Part shown: positions 18,662-26,735 of the stretch, in pieces | Numbering within the stretch: position 1 is the stretch's first letter | Layout of the letters: each line of letters begins with the position of its first letter | Virus record (IMG/VR): IMGVR_UViG_3300046559_001153 | Span: 62,001 to 126,000 of that record | DNA length: 64,000 nucleotides | Direction: 5' to 3' (one strand) | From: a virus | Position numbers and translations under genes: made by a program | Notes under the pieces: model-generated | What the model was told of the DNA's origin: nothing | Databases searched by the model: none | Seen by the model: only the letters and a program-made list of their open reading frames with translations

Positions 18662-18935
18662 GCTCGAATTTCCGCCCGAAGTTGATGTCCAAGTTTCGAA
18701 GGATGCCGCGGGACACACGAAAATAGTTCTGACTCCCCGGTTCTACTCGAAGCGAGGCCAGGTGGCACTGGGCTACCTTACGACCACGTTCAAGTCGCAG
18801 CAGAAACCGGACGACAAGTATATGCTGCGAATCTCCGGTGCGACCGGCTTGATCACCTTCCGATCGGCCGACAGGGCGGTTGAGCCGGCCTTCCTGACGC
18901 CGGAGCCACCCCCTGACAAGAAGGCAGGCACATGA
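18654..18935 (+). CDS. Unknown small protein
   Basis: A 93-residue protein whose ATG lies in the end of the previous gene (ATGATTGA). It is beta-rich (EVDVQVSKDAAGHTKIVLTPRF), with a Pro/Lys tail. It ends in an ATGA overlap with the next gene. Confidence 0.6.
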   Translation: MIELEFPPEVDVQVSKDAAGHTKIVLTPRFYSKRGQVALGYLTTTFKSQQKPDDKYMLRISGATGLITFRSADRAVEPAFLTPEPPPDKKAGT

Positions 18936-19408
18936 TCAATCCGACTCCCGAGACAGTTGTTCCCAGCCGTTTGAATTACGTCAAGGTGTTCGTCCGGTTC
19001 ACACATTTTAAGATGAGTCCGTACGCATTCAGCGATCACGCCGAGCAGTCCTGGCAACTGGTCAGTGACGATCCGGATATGGCTGAGACGATCAGTGCCT
19101 GGGTGGACGAGACCAAATCGCTTATCATCTCTGCTGAGACTAGGACTGATATTTCGCACGGTAACATGGCAAAGGTCGTGTCTCAGACCACCACAGTCAT
19201 TTACACGAAAGCGGTGGACTATCGTGGACGAGAACCAAGAAAAACCGGAACAGACGAGTCCGCCAGACTTATCCACGGGCCCCGACCCGGTCCAACTGAC
19301 TCCAGCCCCGGATCCGTCAACCCAGGAGACGTTGTCCCCGCCGGCCCCGAAGTCGACCTGGAACGAGTTCCTATCTCACTGCAGTCCGGCAGCGAAGTCG
19401 GCGCTTAA
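18932..19408 (+). CDS. Unknown protein with read-through tail
   Basis: A 158-residue frame starting at ATGA. Residues 1-97 look like a compact protein. The last 60 residues (Pro/Gly/Ser-rich) come from DNA that also encodes the next gene in another frame. The natural C-terminus was probably near base 19223 and a stop seems to have been lost. Confidence 0.55.
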   Translation: MINPTPETVVPSRLNYVKVFVRFTHFKMSPYAFSDHAEQSWQLVSDDPDMAETISAWVDETKSLIISAETRTDISHGNMAKVVSQTTTVIYTKAVDYRGREPRKTGTDESARLIHGPRPGPTDSSPGSVNPGDVVPAGPEVDLERVPISLQSGSEVGA

Positions 19409-19973
19409 AGGCGAGCGGATCAGGACAAAGACTCCGGTCCCTGTCACCTATCGTCGCTTGTTGAAGCAATTGAGCGAAGACACCGTGGAATCGCTCAGTG
19501 AGCTGGCAGCCCCTCCGCCGTCCGACTATTGGGCTAATGCCTGTTGGAATTTGGTTGTCTGTCGTGATGGAGATTATGCGACTATTCACGAGTTCGGCAC
19601 CGAAGACGAGGTGGCGGCCGAGATTCGCAAGTACGACGGAACCGACACCATCGTGTTTGTCGTGCATGGCCGACAGGCCAAGATCTCGAGGAAGCCTCAG
19701 CGATTTCTGATTCTGCCTGACTGCGAGCAGGTCTTGCCCATCTTCGACGTGAGCGCTTTGGGACTGCCCGCCAGGTACACACCGCAGGGCCTGGACCTGG
19801 CTGTGCAGGAGAATGGTTTCTTGGGCAGGGCCGAGTACACGTTGCCGATTCCTAAGGGTCAGTTCAAATTGGAATCAAAGCATCCGACAGTGGTTCCCGA
19901 CACGCCGCCGCGTCACGAGGATCTGGCGACTGATGACGAGGAAGAAGATGAGGATTTTGATGAGTACGCGTGA
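19224..19973 (+). CDS. Unknown protein, acidic ends
   Basis: A 249-residue protein read from GTG 19224, overlapping the previous frame by 185 nt. The N-terminus is Pro/Glu/Thr-rich (VDENQEKPEQTSPPD), the middle is globular (YWANACWNLVVCRDGDYATI) and the end is DDEEEDEDFDEYA. GTG is the only sensible start before the globular part. It is the last gene before a terminator, so the replication block ends here. Confidence 0.6.
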   Translation: MDENQEKPEQTSPPDLSTGPDPVQLTPAPDPSTQETLSPPAPKSTWNEFLSHCSPAAKSALKGERIRTKTPVPVTYRRLLKQLSEDTVESLSELAAPPPSDYWANACWNLVVCRDGDYATIHEFGTEDEVAAEIRKYDGTDTIVFVVHGRQAKISRKPQRFLILPDCEQVLPIFDVSALGLPARYTPQGLDLAVQENGFLGRAEYTLPIPKGQFKLESKHPTVVPDTPPRHEDLATDDEEEDEDFDEYA

Positions 19974-20013
19974 GCTTAATTTTTGACTGAAATCAGGCAT
20001 ATAACTTGAAGCC

Positions 20014-20081
20014 GTTCGGTTTTAGACCTGGCCAGCGATCGTGTTGGCTTCGGCTTTAGACCTCGCCCGCAATCCTGTCGG
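20014..20081 (+). repeat. Tandem 34-nt direct repeat
   Basis: Two 34-nt units (20014-20047 and 20048-20081) share TTCGG, TTTAGACCT, GCC, GC and ATC at the same positions, with substitutions between them. The second unit forms the 5' arm and loop of the terminator that follows. This looks like duplication of a terminator or leader module. Confidence 0.6.
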
Positions 20082-20095
20082 CGAGGTATTTTTTA
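20061..20095 (+). terminator. Intrinsic terminator ending the replication block
   Basis: CCTCGCC (20061-20067) pairs with GGCGAGG (20080-20086), followed by TATTTTTTA. It lies 88 bases after the last replication-block gene and 14 bases before the next start. Confidence 0.85.
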
Positions 20096-20108
20096 TTCAA
20101 GGAGCGAG

Positions 20109-20312
20109 TTGCCCAAGTTAAGGATCTTTACGGGCGGAAGGATGGAAGGAAGACTCATTCTTGGCACGAAGACGAAAAACGTGCCCGACGGCTACATCAA
20201 AGTCTGGATTGCCGACGCGGTAAATGCTGACGGTTCGTACGTCAACAAACGCGTTGTGGTAGTCTCGTCTCACGAGTACAGAGGACTCGTGGCGCCGTTC
20301 CTCGCGAGGTAG
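20109..20312 (+). CDS. Small unknown protein, cassette gene 1
   Basis: A 67-residue basic protein with a TTG start behind AAGGAGCGAG. It contains beta-type segments (EGRLILGTKTK, GYIKVWIADAV, KRVVVVSSHEYRG). No family recognised. It is the first gene of a unit bounded by terminators at 20061 and 22374. Confidence 0.55.
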   Translation: MPKLRIFTGGRMEGRLILGTKTKNVPDGYIKVWIADAVNADGSYVNKRVVVVSSHEYRGLVAPFLAR

Positions 20313-20319
20313 TTTATGT

Positions 20320-20460
20320 ACCAGCGAGTAGATTGCCTAGCTTCGAAACAGTACCCCGTGTCGTGGATTATGCACAAGCGGGGATGAACTGTCGTAGCTG
20401 TCCGCAAGCAGCTTAACTTGCGGTAACGCCAATATGGCGTGCCTCGTCGGGCTCAACGAA
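20320..20460 (+). ncRNA. Candidate structured RNA or 5' leader
   Basis: Four consecutive foldable elements. First, ACAGT-A-CCCCG pairs with CGGGG-ATGA-ACTGT around a 20-nt loop, with outer AGCT/AGCT pairing. Second, CCGCAAG/CTTGCGG is a perfect 7-bp stem. Third, ACGCCA/TGGCGT is a perfect 6-bp stem with a 3-nt loop. Fourth, GCCT-CGT/ACG-AA-AGGC. No ORF fits this stretch. It ends 13 bases before the 616-residue gene, so it could be a cis-regulatory leader or an independent RNA. I cannot match it to a named RNA class. Confidence 0.55.
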
Positions 20461-20473
20461 AGGCGATGTCACC

Positions 20474-22324
20474 ATGAAGGTCCGCGAAAAAGGAGTGAGG
20501 CGCGGGGGACGAAAAGGGAATCTGTTCGGCCAGACCGTCGAAGATATCGATAGTCTGGATCGGCTTAATGAAGAGTGGCGAACGGAGGACCGTTGTTTCA
20601 ATGCAGTGGGAGAGATGATCGCGTCTAACGACCCGGAGCGACACCACTGGAGCGGTGTCGGGATGGCCGTCGTTTTTGATCCGGCATTTCCGTTTATTCG
20701 TGCGATGGTTAAGACCGAGTCAGGCTATCAACGGCAGCCGATGGTGCACTCGGTGCTGGCTATTCCGGCCGGACGCGATGTGGCGTATTTCGGGCACAAT
20801 AAACGAGCTACTGTTCTGGCCAGGCGTCATTATTTGACTGTTTTCGACGGTCGTATTTGTTTGCAGAGCATCCTCGGACTAACACCAGAGGGGACGTACA
20901 ACACGTCCGACGAGGCGTTCTGGGATTTATCGAAGCCACCGACATCGATCCCCAGAAACGCAGTCATGGTGAAGGAGCGAGCTGCCTATGTTTCAGCGCC
21001 GTTCAGCGGGCATTACGCCGTTGTCCTTCGCGAGGATTTAGGCAAGTTCTTTGCGACGATCAAGGATCCCCACACCGGCCTGACCTGTGTGGTGGCTGAA
21101 ATTCCCTATGATCTACTCGACAAAGCTTTGACGGAGTCGGAACCTCACAATGATGGGGCTCCAGTCGCTGTTGGCGACAAGCTGATTGAGTTCGAAGGCG
21201 TGCAGACGTTTATGCAACTGCGCGATTCCACGTCACGTGTAACCCTGGAGAGCTATCTGTCGCGTCGTCCGATGATGCCACGCGACGTGTTAAATCCTGA
21301 AAAGCACAGTTTCGATCTTCGTATTTACACGACGTTGATGAATCGGCTGACCAGTGGATTGGTTGATCGTCTCAATCTTTTCAACAGTTTGCCGCGACGC
21401 TCAGAGGGTAGGCCGCAAGGGCGTCGTTTTGTGATGTGGCAAGACGAATACTTGTCGAGCCCAAACGCCCATCCCGGAGACTGGCTCCCCGAGGCGTACG
21501 TGTTTCACGAACGAGGGGCAGATCAAAGTGACGATGATTACTTTGTTTCTATCCTCAAAAAAATGAACCTCAGTTTCAAGGAAGAGCTCGAGCGACAGGT
21601 TCATGACTATTTCGGGGTTCCCGCACCGGTTGATGGCGAGATCCTCTCTGTGACACTGCGTCAGCCCGACGTGTTTGGCAAACAGGGCTATGACGTGGTG
21701 TTCGTGGGATGCGATGGTCACCGTCGCATTTATACGCTGCCGTGGACAGCCTCATTCCCGGTTCGTGGACTGGAGAGAGGTCCCAAGCTCGGTCCGATCA
21801 AGGCGAGAGAATTGATGGCTTACGCTTTGACGTTCGGTAGCACACGCATTCAGACGATGCGAAATGAGGAGCACCTGCTGCCGCTGTGCGACGGAAATAA
21901 AGACCTGGCTACCACCTTGTTATACCGGCTCGGTTTGTTGCTCGTGCAATGTCGATGCGAGCCGGCGTTCTGCGAGGAGATCTCTGGCGGAAAACCGGGT
22001 TTGATGCTTTCGGCGCGGTACCTTGAGTCGAAGGCGGGGCATCTGCCGAATGAACAATTCATTTGGTGGGACATGCGGCCGTTGCTGCCTTACTACCGAG
22101 GTGACCTGGGATGTGCCATCCTTCCCTGGATTAAACTGGGGTCAGTCGGCCATGTTTGGCGGACCATGGCCTTTACCTGCAACATGTGTAGATTGAACTT
22201 TATTCCCCATATTGGGAATAAAGTTGACGAGGATTTGATCGGTTTTCCGTTCGACCTGATTAAAGCCGGCCATTGCCGTCCACGATCAGGTGCACCAGTT
22301 TACGCAGTTGCGAAAGCAAGCTGA
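20474..22324 (+). CDS. Large orphan protein of a terminator-bounded cassette
   Basis: A 616-residue cytosolic protein I do not recognise. The N-terminus is Arg/Lys/Gly-rich (KVREKGVRRGGRKGN). The body has no reverse-transcriptase YxDD, no P-loop and no endonuclease motif that I can see. Cysteines near the C-terminus (FTCNMCRLNF) and at VQCRCEPAFC might bind metal. No clear Shine-Dalgarno precedes the ATG; the strongly folded region upstream may control initiation. Isolation between terminators suggests separate expression, as in a moron. Confidence 0.6.
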   Translation: MKVREKGVRRGGRKGNLFGQTVEDIDSLDRLNEEWRTEDRCFNAVGEMIASNDPERHHWSGVGMAVVFDPAFPFIRAMVKTESGYQRQPMVHSVLAIPAGRDVAYFGHNKRATVLARRHYLTVFDGRICLQSILGLTPEGTYNTSDEAFWDLSKPPTSIPRNAVMVKERAAYVSAPFSGHYAVVLREDLGKFFATIKDPHTGLTCVVAEIPYDLLDKALTESEPHNDGAPVAVGDKLIEFEGVQTFMQLRDSTSRVTLESYLSRRPMMPRDVLNPEKHSFDLRIYTTLMNRLTSGLVDRLNLFNSLPRRSEGRPQGRRFVMWQDEYLSSPNAHPGDWLPEAYVFHERGADQSDDDYFVSILKKMNLSFKEELERQVHDYFGVPAPVDGEILSVTLRQPDVFGKQGYDVVFVGCDGHRRIYTLPWTASFPVRGLERGPKLGPIKARELMAYALTFGSTRIQTMRNEEHLLPLCDGNKDLATTLLYRLGLLLVQCRCEPAFCEEISGGKPGLMLSARYLESKAGHLPNEQFIWWDMRPLLPYYRGDLGCAILPWIKLGSVGHVWRTMAFTCNMCRLNFIPHIGNKVDEDLIGFPFDLIKAGHCRPRSGAPVYAVAKAS

Positions 22325-22326
22325 CG

Positions 22327-22342
22327 ACGCCCTTATGGGCGT
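22327..22342 (+). other. Perfect hairpin after the orphan gene
   Basis: ACGCCC-TTAT-GGGCGT, a 6-bp stem with a tetraloop, two bases after the stop. Its core ACGCC..TAT.GG.CGT resembles the third hairpin of the upstream leader (ACGCCAATATGGCGT). TTACGC at the gene's end could alternatively pair with GCGTAA here. Confidence 0.5.
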
Positions 22343-22373
22343 AAGGCGAGACCCAAATTGAATGATCGATCAC

Positions 22374-22412
22374 GGTGGCGGCCAGGTGATCTGGCCGCCG
22401 CCGTTTCTTACG
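22374..22412 (+). terminator. Intrinsic terminator closing the cassette
   Basis: GGTGGCGGCCAG (22374-22385) pairs with CTGGCCGCCGCC (22391-22402), a 12-bp stem with one G-T pair and a 5-nt loop, followed by GTTTCTTACGTTTT. The remaining 80 bases to the next gene hold no further feature I can support beyond its Shine-Dalgarno AAAGGAGA. Confidence 0.85.
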
Positions 22413-22492
22413 TTTTAGCCATTGGACAGGTACTGCCGTCTTCCATTCTTCTCTGGATTGCCGTATGCTGAGACCAAAGGAGACTACGAATT

Positions 22493-23662
22493 ATGCTCGA
22501 TGACAGTGCGGCATTACAGATGCTCGGTGGCGGCCCGGTCATGCAAACCCGCAAGGGCCTGCACGGCGTGAGTGTTCTGTCACCCGACCCGGATAAGCAC
22601 GTTCGCGTGGGTGGCGCCAGTGACATGGGCTTCATGGTCCCGATGGCCGATCTGATGACGGGCAGTCCGCCCGGTTTTGATCAGAGCAAGGCCGGCATGG
22701 TGGTGATTAACCCCGACGAATCAGGCAAAGGGACGTTGATCGATTTCAGCAAGTTGACCCCGGATGACGTGAATAGGGCTATGCGGATGGGATCCGATCC
22801 ATCAGATGCGATGGAGAAATTGGCCAAGCTGCATCCCCCACGATCCGCAGCGGTTGTCCAGCCCAGGCAGGTCCCCGTCGAACGTGTTATTTTGAATCAG
22901 TTGCCCCGGGTAGTCCAACATCCCCAAGCCATGCTTCCGCCGGCCAATCCGCCCTCGATCAATCCACCGCGGGTGATCTTGCCGGGTTTTGCCACTGTCG
23001 GGCAACCCCAACATATTCCCCAGGAACAGCCCATGCAAGCTCAGCCTCCGATGATGATGATGGCTCCCCCTGCGTCTCAGACTTGGACGTCGCCGGCTCC
23101 GTCTGTGGCCCAACCCGCGTTGCCCAATCCCAATGCCCCGATGTACCCGGCACAGCAGCCCGACGCCTTGTCGGTGATCATGCAGACTTTGATGGGAATG
23201 CAGCAACAAATCGACTCGCTGCGTCCTCAGCAGGTTCAGCCGTTTGTGCAGGAAGCTCGTCAGCCTGATTACACTCCCCTGGAGACTGAGGCCATTGCCG
23301 ACCTGAGTGCGCTGGAAATCCCCTGGTTGACACCCGTTGTCATGCCGCCAACCGTGGACGTCATGTTCAACCTGGGTGATGCGGGAGGCGTTCGTACCAA
23401 GTACCATCACGTCGAAATCACCGACGCATTGATCCTGTTGATCTACGATTCGCGGTTCGAAATGGCCACGCAGTATACGCCGCCGTTCACCAGAACCAGG
23501 GAAGCGGGACCCCTGATTTTGCAGATTGGCAAGTCAAAATCCCAACATCAGGCCCATCATTATCCCGGCCTCGATTTCGCTTTGGGTGTTTACCACGTAA
23601 CATTGTTGATGAAGGTGGTTCTCGAGCCCGAAGACCCGGTCGATCCGGCCAACGTCATTTAG
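22493..23662 (+). CDS. Pro/Gln/Met-rich protein upstream of portal
   Basis: A 389-residue protein. Residues 1-120 are globular; residues about 125-265 are Pro/Gln/Met low complexity (QPMQAQPPMMMMAPP). A C-terminal domain follows, rich in beta strands and aromatics. It sits just before a short linker gene and the portal gene, so a head-morphogenesis or virion role is possible from position only. Confidence 0.6.
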   Translation: MLDDSAALQMLGGGPVMQTRKGLHGVSVLSPDPDKHVRVGGASDMGFMVPMADLMTGSPPGFDQSKAGMVVINPDESGKGTLIDFSKLTPDDVNRAMRMGSDPSDAMEKLAKLHPPRSAAVVQPRQVPVERVILNQLPRVVQHPQAMLPPANPPSINPPRVILPGFATVGQPQHIPQEQPMQAQPPMMMMAPPASQTWTSPAPSVAQPALPNPNAPMYPAQQPDALSVIMQTLMGMQQQIDSLRPQQVQPFVQEARQPDYTPLETEAIADLSALEIPWLTPVVMPPTVDVMFNLGDAGGVRTKYHHVEITDALILLIYDSRFEMATQYTPPFTRTREAGPLILQIGKSKSQHQAHHYPGLDFALGVYHVTLLMKVVLEPEDPVDPANVI

Positions 23663-23670
23663 AGGCGAAC

Positions 23671-23826
23671 ATGGAAAAGCGAGCAGTAATCGAAGAGGGG
23701 CGGACGCCCCGCGAACAGGAGCTGTCGCAGCTGAAGAAGGCCAGCAACTGCGCCCCGCCAGAGCTCGAACAACATACGACGCAACGGCTGGCTGACGCGG
23801 CCGAGCGATCGTCGCAGTCCAAGTAG
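23671..23826 (+). CDS. Small charged protein
   Basis: A 51-residue, highly charged, helical protein (MEKRAVIEEGRTPREQELSQ...) in the gap before the portal gene. It starts 8 bases after the previous stop with GAGGCGAAC upstream, and ends 23 bases before the portal. No family recognised; coding is supported by its fit to the gap and the absence of any alternative frame. Confidence 0.55.
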   Translation: MEKRAVIEEGRTPREQELSQLKKASNCAPPELEQHTTQRLADAAERSSQSK

Positions 23827-23849
23827 CCTAAGACCGCAAGGATGCCCTG

Positions 23850-26735
23850 ATGATTGGTTCTCCGGTGCCCAGCGGTATGGGCGGTTACGGCGATCAGTTC
23901 CCTGATCCGTTTAACGACGTCGCGTCGATGAACATGCCATTGGGCATGCGATCGGCCTTGAGGACGTGCGAACGCATCTGGCTGGCATCCGGCTCGTACC
24001 GCATGGCCCAGCAGCGCATCTGCAGTTACTTCTTGACTGACATCCAGTTCAACGACTGCAGCGACGATGACCGATCTAAGTACACGGAGTTCGTCGAGGA
24101 CTTCGGTTTGCTGGAAGCCGAACAGCAGATGTACATCGATAGGGCGTGCTTCCATGGCGACGTGAAAGCCGTGACCAAGCACGGGGTTTTCAAACTTCGA
24201 GAGCTGGCTGGAAAGACTGTTGAAGTCCTGTCGCAAGGCGGCGAGTATCGACAAGCAACTTTCCAGTCGCACGGTCACCAGGCGTTATTGGAAGTGGCGT
24301 TTAGTGATGGTCGAACGATTTTGGCCACACCGGAACATGAGTGGACAGCTTTGAATTGTTCCGGCAAAAAGGTTGTCGTCCAGACAAAAGATCTGCACCA
24401 CGGGTATCGTATTCCTCGAGTTGTCGCCCCCCGACCAGAAAAAAATGAAGATTATTTTGAGGGGGTACGTCACGGTTTTGTTTTTGGTGATGGAACAGCC
24501 TACAACGATGAACGGCAGTCGGCCGCCATTTTTTATACGGCGAAAGACGACGAATTGATTCCCTATTTTGATGGCCACGGTGGGGAATTGAAACCGCGGC
24601 CATCTCGACCTGAACAGCGATATTTGCACGGTTTGCCCGGTCATTACAAGCAGCTGCCGTCTAACGATAAAAGCCCCAGCTACTGGTATGGTTTTGTTTG
24701 CGGATTTTTGGCCGCAGACGGCACTGTGGATACGTATGGTTGCGCCCTGTTGACGCAGATAGCCAAAGCGACTTTGGACGTAATTGTCGACCAGCTGCCC
24801 CGCATCGGGATGTGTGCTGGGCCAATTCGTGCTCAACGTCGAATTACCGACTTGAGAAAATACAGCGGCGAAAATGCCGTTTATGACAGCACAATTCACT
24901 TTGTCACGCTGTTGAAACGATTCATGCTGCCCCAGGATTTTCTGGTGACTAAGCACCGGATAAATTTCGAGGCGAATTTCAATTCGAAGTCGAATTATGG
25001 CAAGTACGTGCATATTAAGGCCATTCGTGAAACGGGTATCGTTGACGAGGTCTTTTGTTGTGCCGAAATGGAGACGCACACATTTGTCGTCGATCAGGCC
25101 ATTCTTACGAAGAATTGCTACGGAAATGCATTCGCTACGATCATGGTCCCGTTCAAGCGGATGCTGATGTGCCCGACAGCCAGTCGTGGATGTGGCAACC
25201 AGTACCCGTTGAAGGTCGTTTACAACGTCCCCAAATTCGCATTCAAATGGTCGCCATCGACCTGCGAATTTATCGCGACCTGCCCGCACTGCCAGTACCA
25301 CGGGCCATTCAAGGTCATCGATAATCCTGAGGACATGGAGAAACGCATCCGTGTAAAGACCTGGAATCCGCACGAGATCGAAATCCTGCACGACATGATG
25401 ACGGGCGATTGCGCCTACACATGGCGTATCCCCGAAGACTACAAGACTCAGATCCGTCGAGGAAACCTGTTCCATTTGGAACGTGTCTCCATGCCGGTTC
25501 TGCAGGCCATCAAAAAGAACCTGGTCTTTCGATTTCACGAGGATGTGCTCTTCCATATGAGGGAAGAGACGCCCAGCGGTATCCGTAACAGGGGCTGGGG
25601 AATTCCGCGGGCCCTGACGAACTTCCGTCAGGTGTACTACGTACAGGTGCTCAAACGGTACAACGAGGCCCTGGCCCTGGATTACATCATCCCCTTCCGG
25701 GTGATCACGCCGGTTGCCCGCCCGGGAGCGCTAGGCCCTGGCGCCCGAGCGTTGGATCCAATGGCCACAATGGACATGGGCGATTTCAGCTCCCAGGTCC
25801 GCAACATGATCCGCCGTCGACGACTCGACCCGGCCATGTGGTGCACGTTGCCATTCCCGATCCAGTATCAGGCCTTAGGCGGCGACGCGAGTCAGCTGGC
25901 GCCGAGCCAGTTGCTCGACCAAGGGCTCCAGCAGCTCCTGAATGACTCAGGGACGCCTCTCGAGCTGTACAACGGCTCTTTGACCGTCCAGACGGCCCCG
26001 GTGGCCCTGCGGCTGTTTGAGGCGACTAATACGCCCCTTGTACGGGCCGGCAATCAGTTCCTCAACTGGGCCATCAAGAAGGCCGCCCAGATCTTGCAGT
26101 GGGAACCTGTGAAGACCGCGAACAAGCGGGTCACCTACGCCGACGACGCATTGCGACAACAGTTGATCCTGCAGCTCATGACCGGGCAACAGGTCTCTCA
26201 GACGACCGGGCTCAGCGGTCTGGGTCTTGTCTTTACCGACGAGCAGAAGCGTCTGGCCGAAGAGGCCCGCGAGCAGGCCGATATCCGTACAAAGGTGCAA
26301 GACGAGATGGACGAAGCCGGTTTGTCCAAGGCCATGGTGCAGGGACCACAGGCTGGCGGGCAGCCTGGGGCGGCCGGTGGAGCAGCTCCTCCGGGTGGTG
26401 CGGCCCCTCCGGGCGGTGCTGGCGGTGCCAGTGCGTCTGGGCCTTCCCCGATCCCCGGGCAGTCAGACGCCATGCAGCCGGCAACAGCCTACTTGCAATC
26501 CAGGCCACCCGGCGGTCAGATCGACCTGCAAAGCTTCCAGCAGTCGGCCGATCAACTTGTTTCGGCCCTGGCGTCGCTACCTCACGAACAGCGGCAAAAG
26601 CAATTGCGAGAGCTGCGTGAGGGCGATCCGTCGATGCACCAGCTCGTCAGTGGTGGATTACAAAAAGCCAGACGTCAACAGAGCAGTCAGGGACAACAGG
26701 ATTCATCTCAGCAACCACCTCCCCAGGGGCAATGA
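23850..26735 (+). CDS. Portal-like protein interrupted by an intein
   Basis: A precursor of 961 residues. Removing the intein (residues 100-422) leaves a 638-residue protein that reads as a phage portal/head-tail connector type: N-terminal helices, a YGNAFATI motif right at the splice junction, a long central alpha region (RNMIRRRRLDPAMW), and a Gly/Ala/Pro/Gln-rich tail. After the junction CPTASRGCG and CPHC suggest a zinc ribbon, unusual for portals. No large terminase or capsid gene is next to it in this window. The portal assignment rests on the overall pattern. Confidence 0.6.
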   Translation: MIGSPVPSGMGGYGDQFPDPFNDVASMNMPLGMRSALRTCERIWLASGSYRMAQQRICSYFLTDIQFNDCSDDDRSKYTEFVEDFGLLEAEQQMYIDRACFHGDVKAVTKHGVFKLRELAGKTVEVLSQGGEYRQATFQSHGHQALLEVAFSDGRTILATPEHEWTALNCSGKKVVVQTKDLHHGYRIPRVVAPRPEKNEDYFEGVRHGFVFGDGTAYNDERQSAAIFYTAKDDELIPYFDGHGGELKPRPSRPEQRYLHGLPGHYKQLPSNDKSPSYWYGFVCGFLAADGTVDTYGCALLTQIAKATLDVIVDQLPRIGMCAGPIRAQRRITDLRKYSGENAVYDSTIHFVTLLKRFMLPQDFLVTKHRINFEANFNSKSNYGKYVHIKAIRETGIVDEVFCCAEMETHTFVVDQAILTKNCYGNAFATIMVPFKRMLMCPTASRGCGNQYPLKVVYNVPKFAFKWSPSTCEFIATCPHCQYHGPFKVIDNPEDMEKRIRVKTWNPHEIEILHDMMTGDCAYTWRIPEDYKTQIRRGNLFHLERVSMPVLQAIKKNLVFRFHEDVLFHMREETPSGIRNRGWGIPRALTNFRQVYYVQVLKRYNEALALDYIIPFRVITPVARPGALGPGARALDPMATMDMGDFSSQVRNMIRRRRLDPAMWCTLPFPIQYQALGGDASQLAPSQLLDQGLQQLLNDSGTPLELYNGSLTVQTAPVALRLFEATNTPLVRAGNQFLNWAIKKAAQILQWEPVKTANKRVTYADDALRQQLILQLMTGQQVSQTTGLSGLGLVFTDEQKRLAEEAREQADIRTKVQDEMDEAGLSKAMVQGPQAGGQPGAAGGAAPPGGAAPPGGAGGASASGPSPIPGQSDAMQPATAYLQSRPPGGQIDLQSFQQSADQLVSALASLPHEQRQKQLRELREGDPSMHQLVSGGLQKARRQQSSQGQQDSSQQPPPQGQ
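24147..25115 (+). mobile_element. Intein with LAGLIDADG endonuclease domain
   Basis: A 323-residue intein. Block A is CFHGDVKAVTKHGVFKLREL (starting at Cys100), block B GRTILATPEHEW with its His. Two LAGLIDADG-type helices are visible: GFVFGDGTA and GFVCGFLAADGTVD. Block F is EVFCCAEMETHTFVVDQ, and block G ends ILTKN, followed by extein Cys423. The residue before the terminal Asn is Lys, not the usual His. Both splice nucleophiles are Cys. Codon use is visibly more AT-rich than the exteins, consistent with later arrival. The second LAGLIDADG keeps its acidic residue; the first reads FGDG. Confidence 0.9.

Noticed and set aside
18932-19973. Programmed frameshift of tail-chaperone type
   Set aside because: No slippery heptamer near the overlap, no tape-measure gene downstream, and the second frame has a plausible GTG start of its own.
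20313-22345. Group I or group II intron with intron-encoded protein
   Set aside because: No reverse transcriptase, maturase or homing endonuclease motif in the 616-residue protein, no domain V-like 34-nt hairpin with AGC triad, and no split exons flank it.
22413-22492. Sigma-70-type promoter (TTGGAC near 22421)
   Set aside because: No acceptable -10 hexamer at 16-18 bases; left as possible but unsupported.
24285-25556. 423-codon minus-strand ORF opposite the intein
   Set aside because: The + strand here carries clear intein blocks and LAGLIDADG motifs; the reverse frame has no recognisable motif and crosses the intein/extein border.
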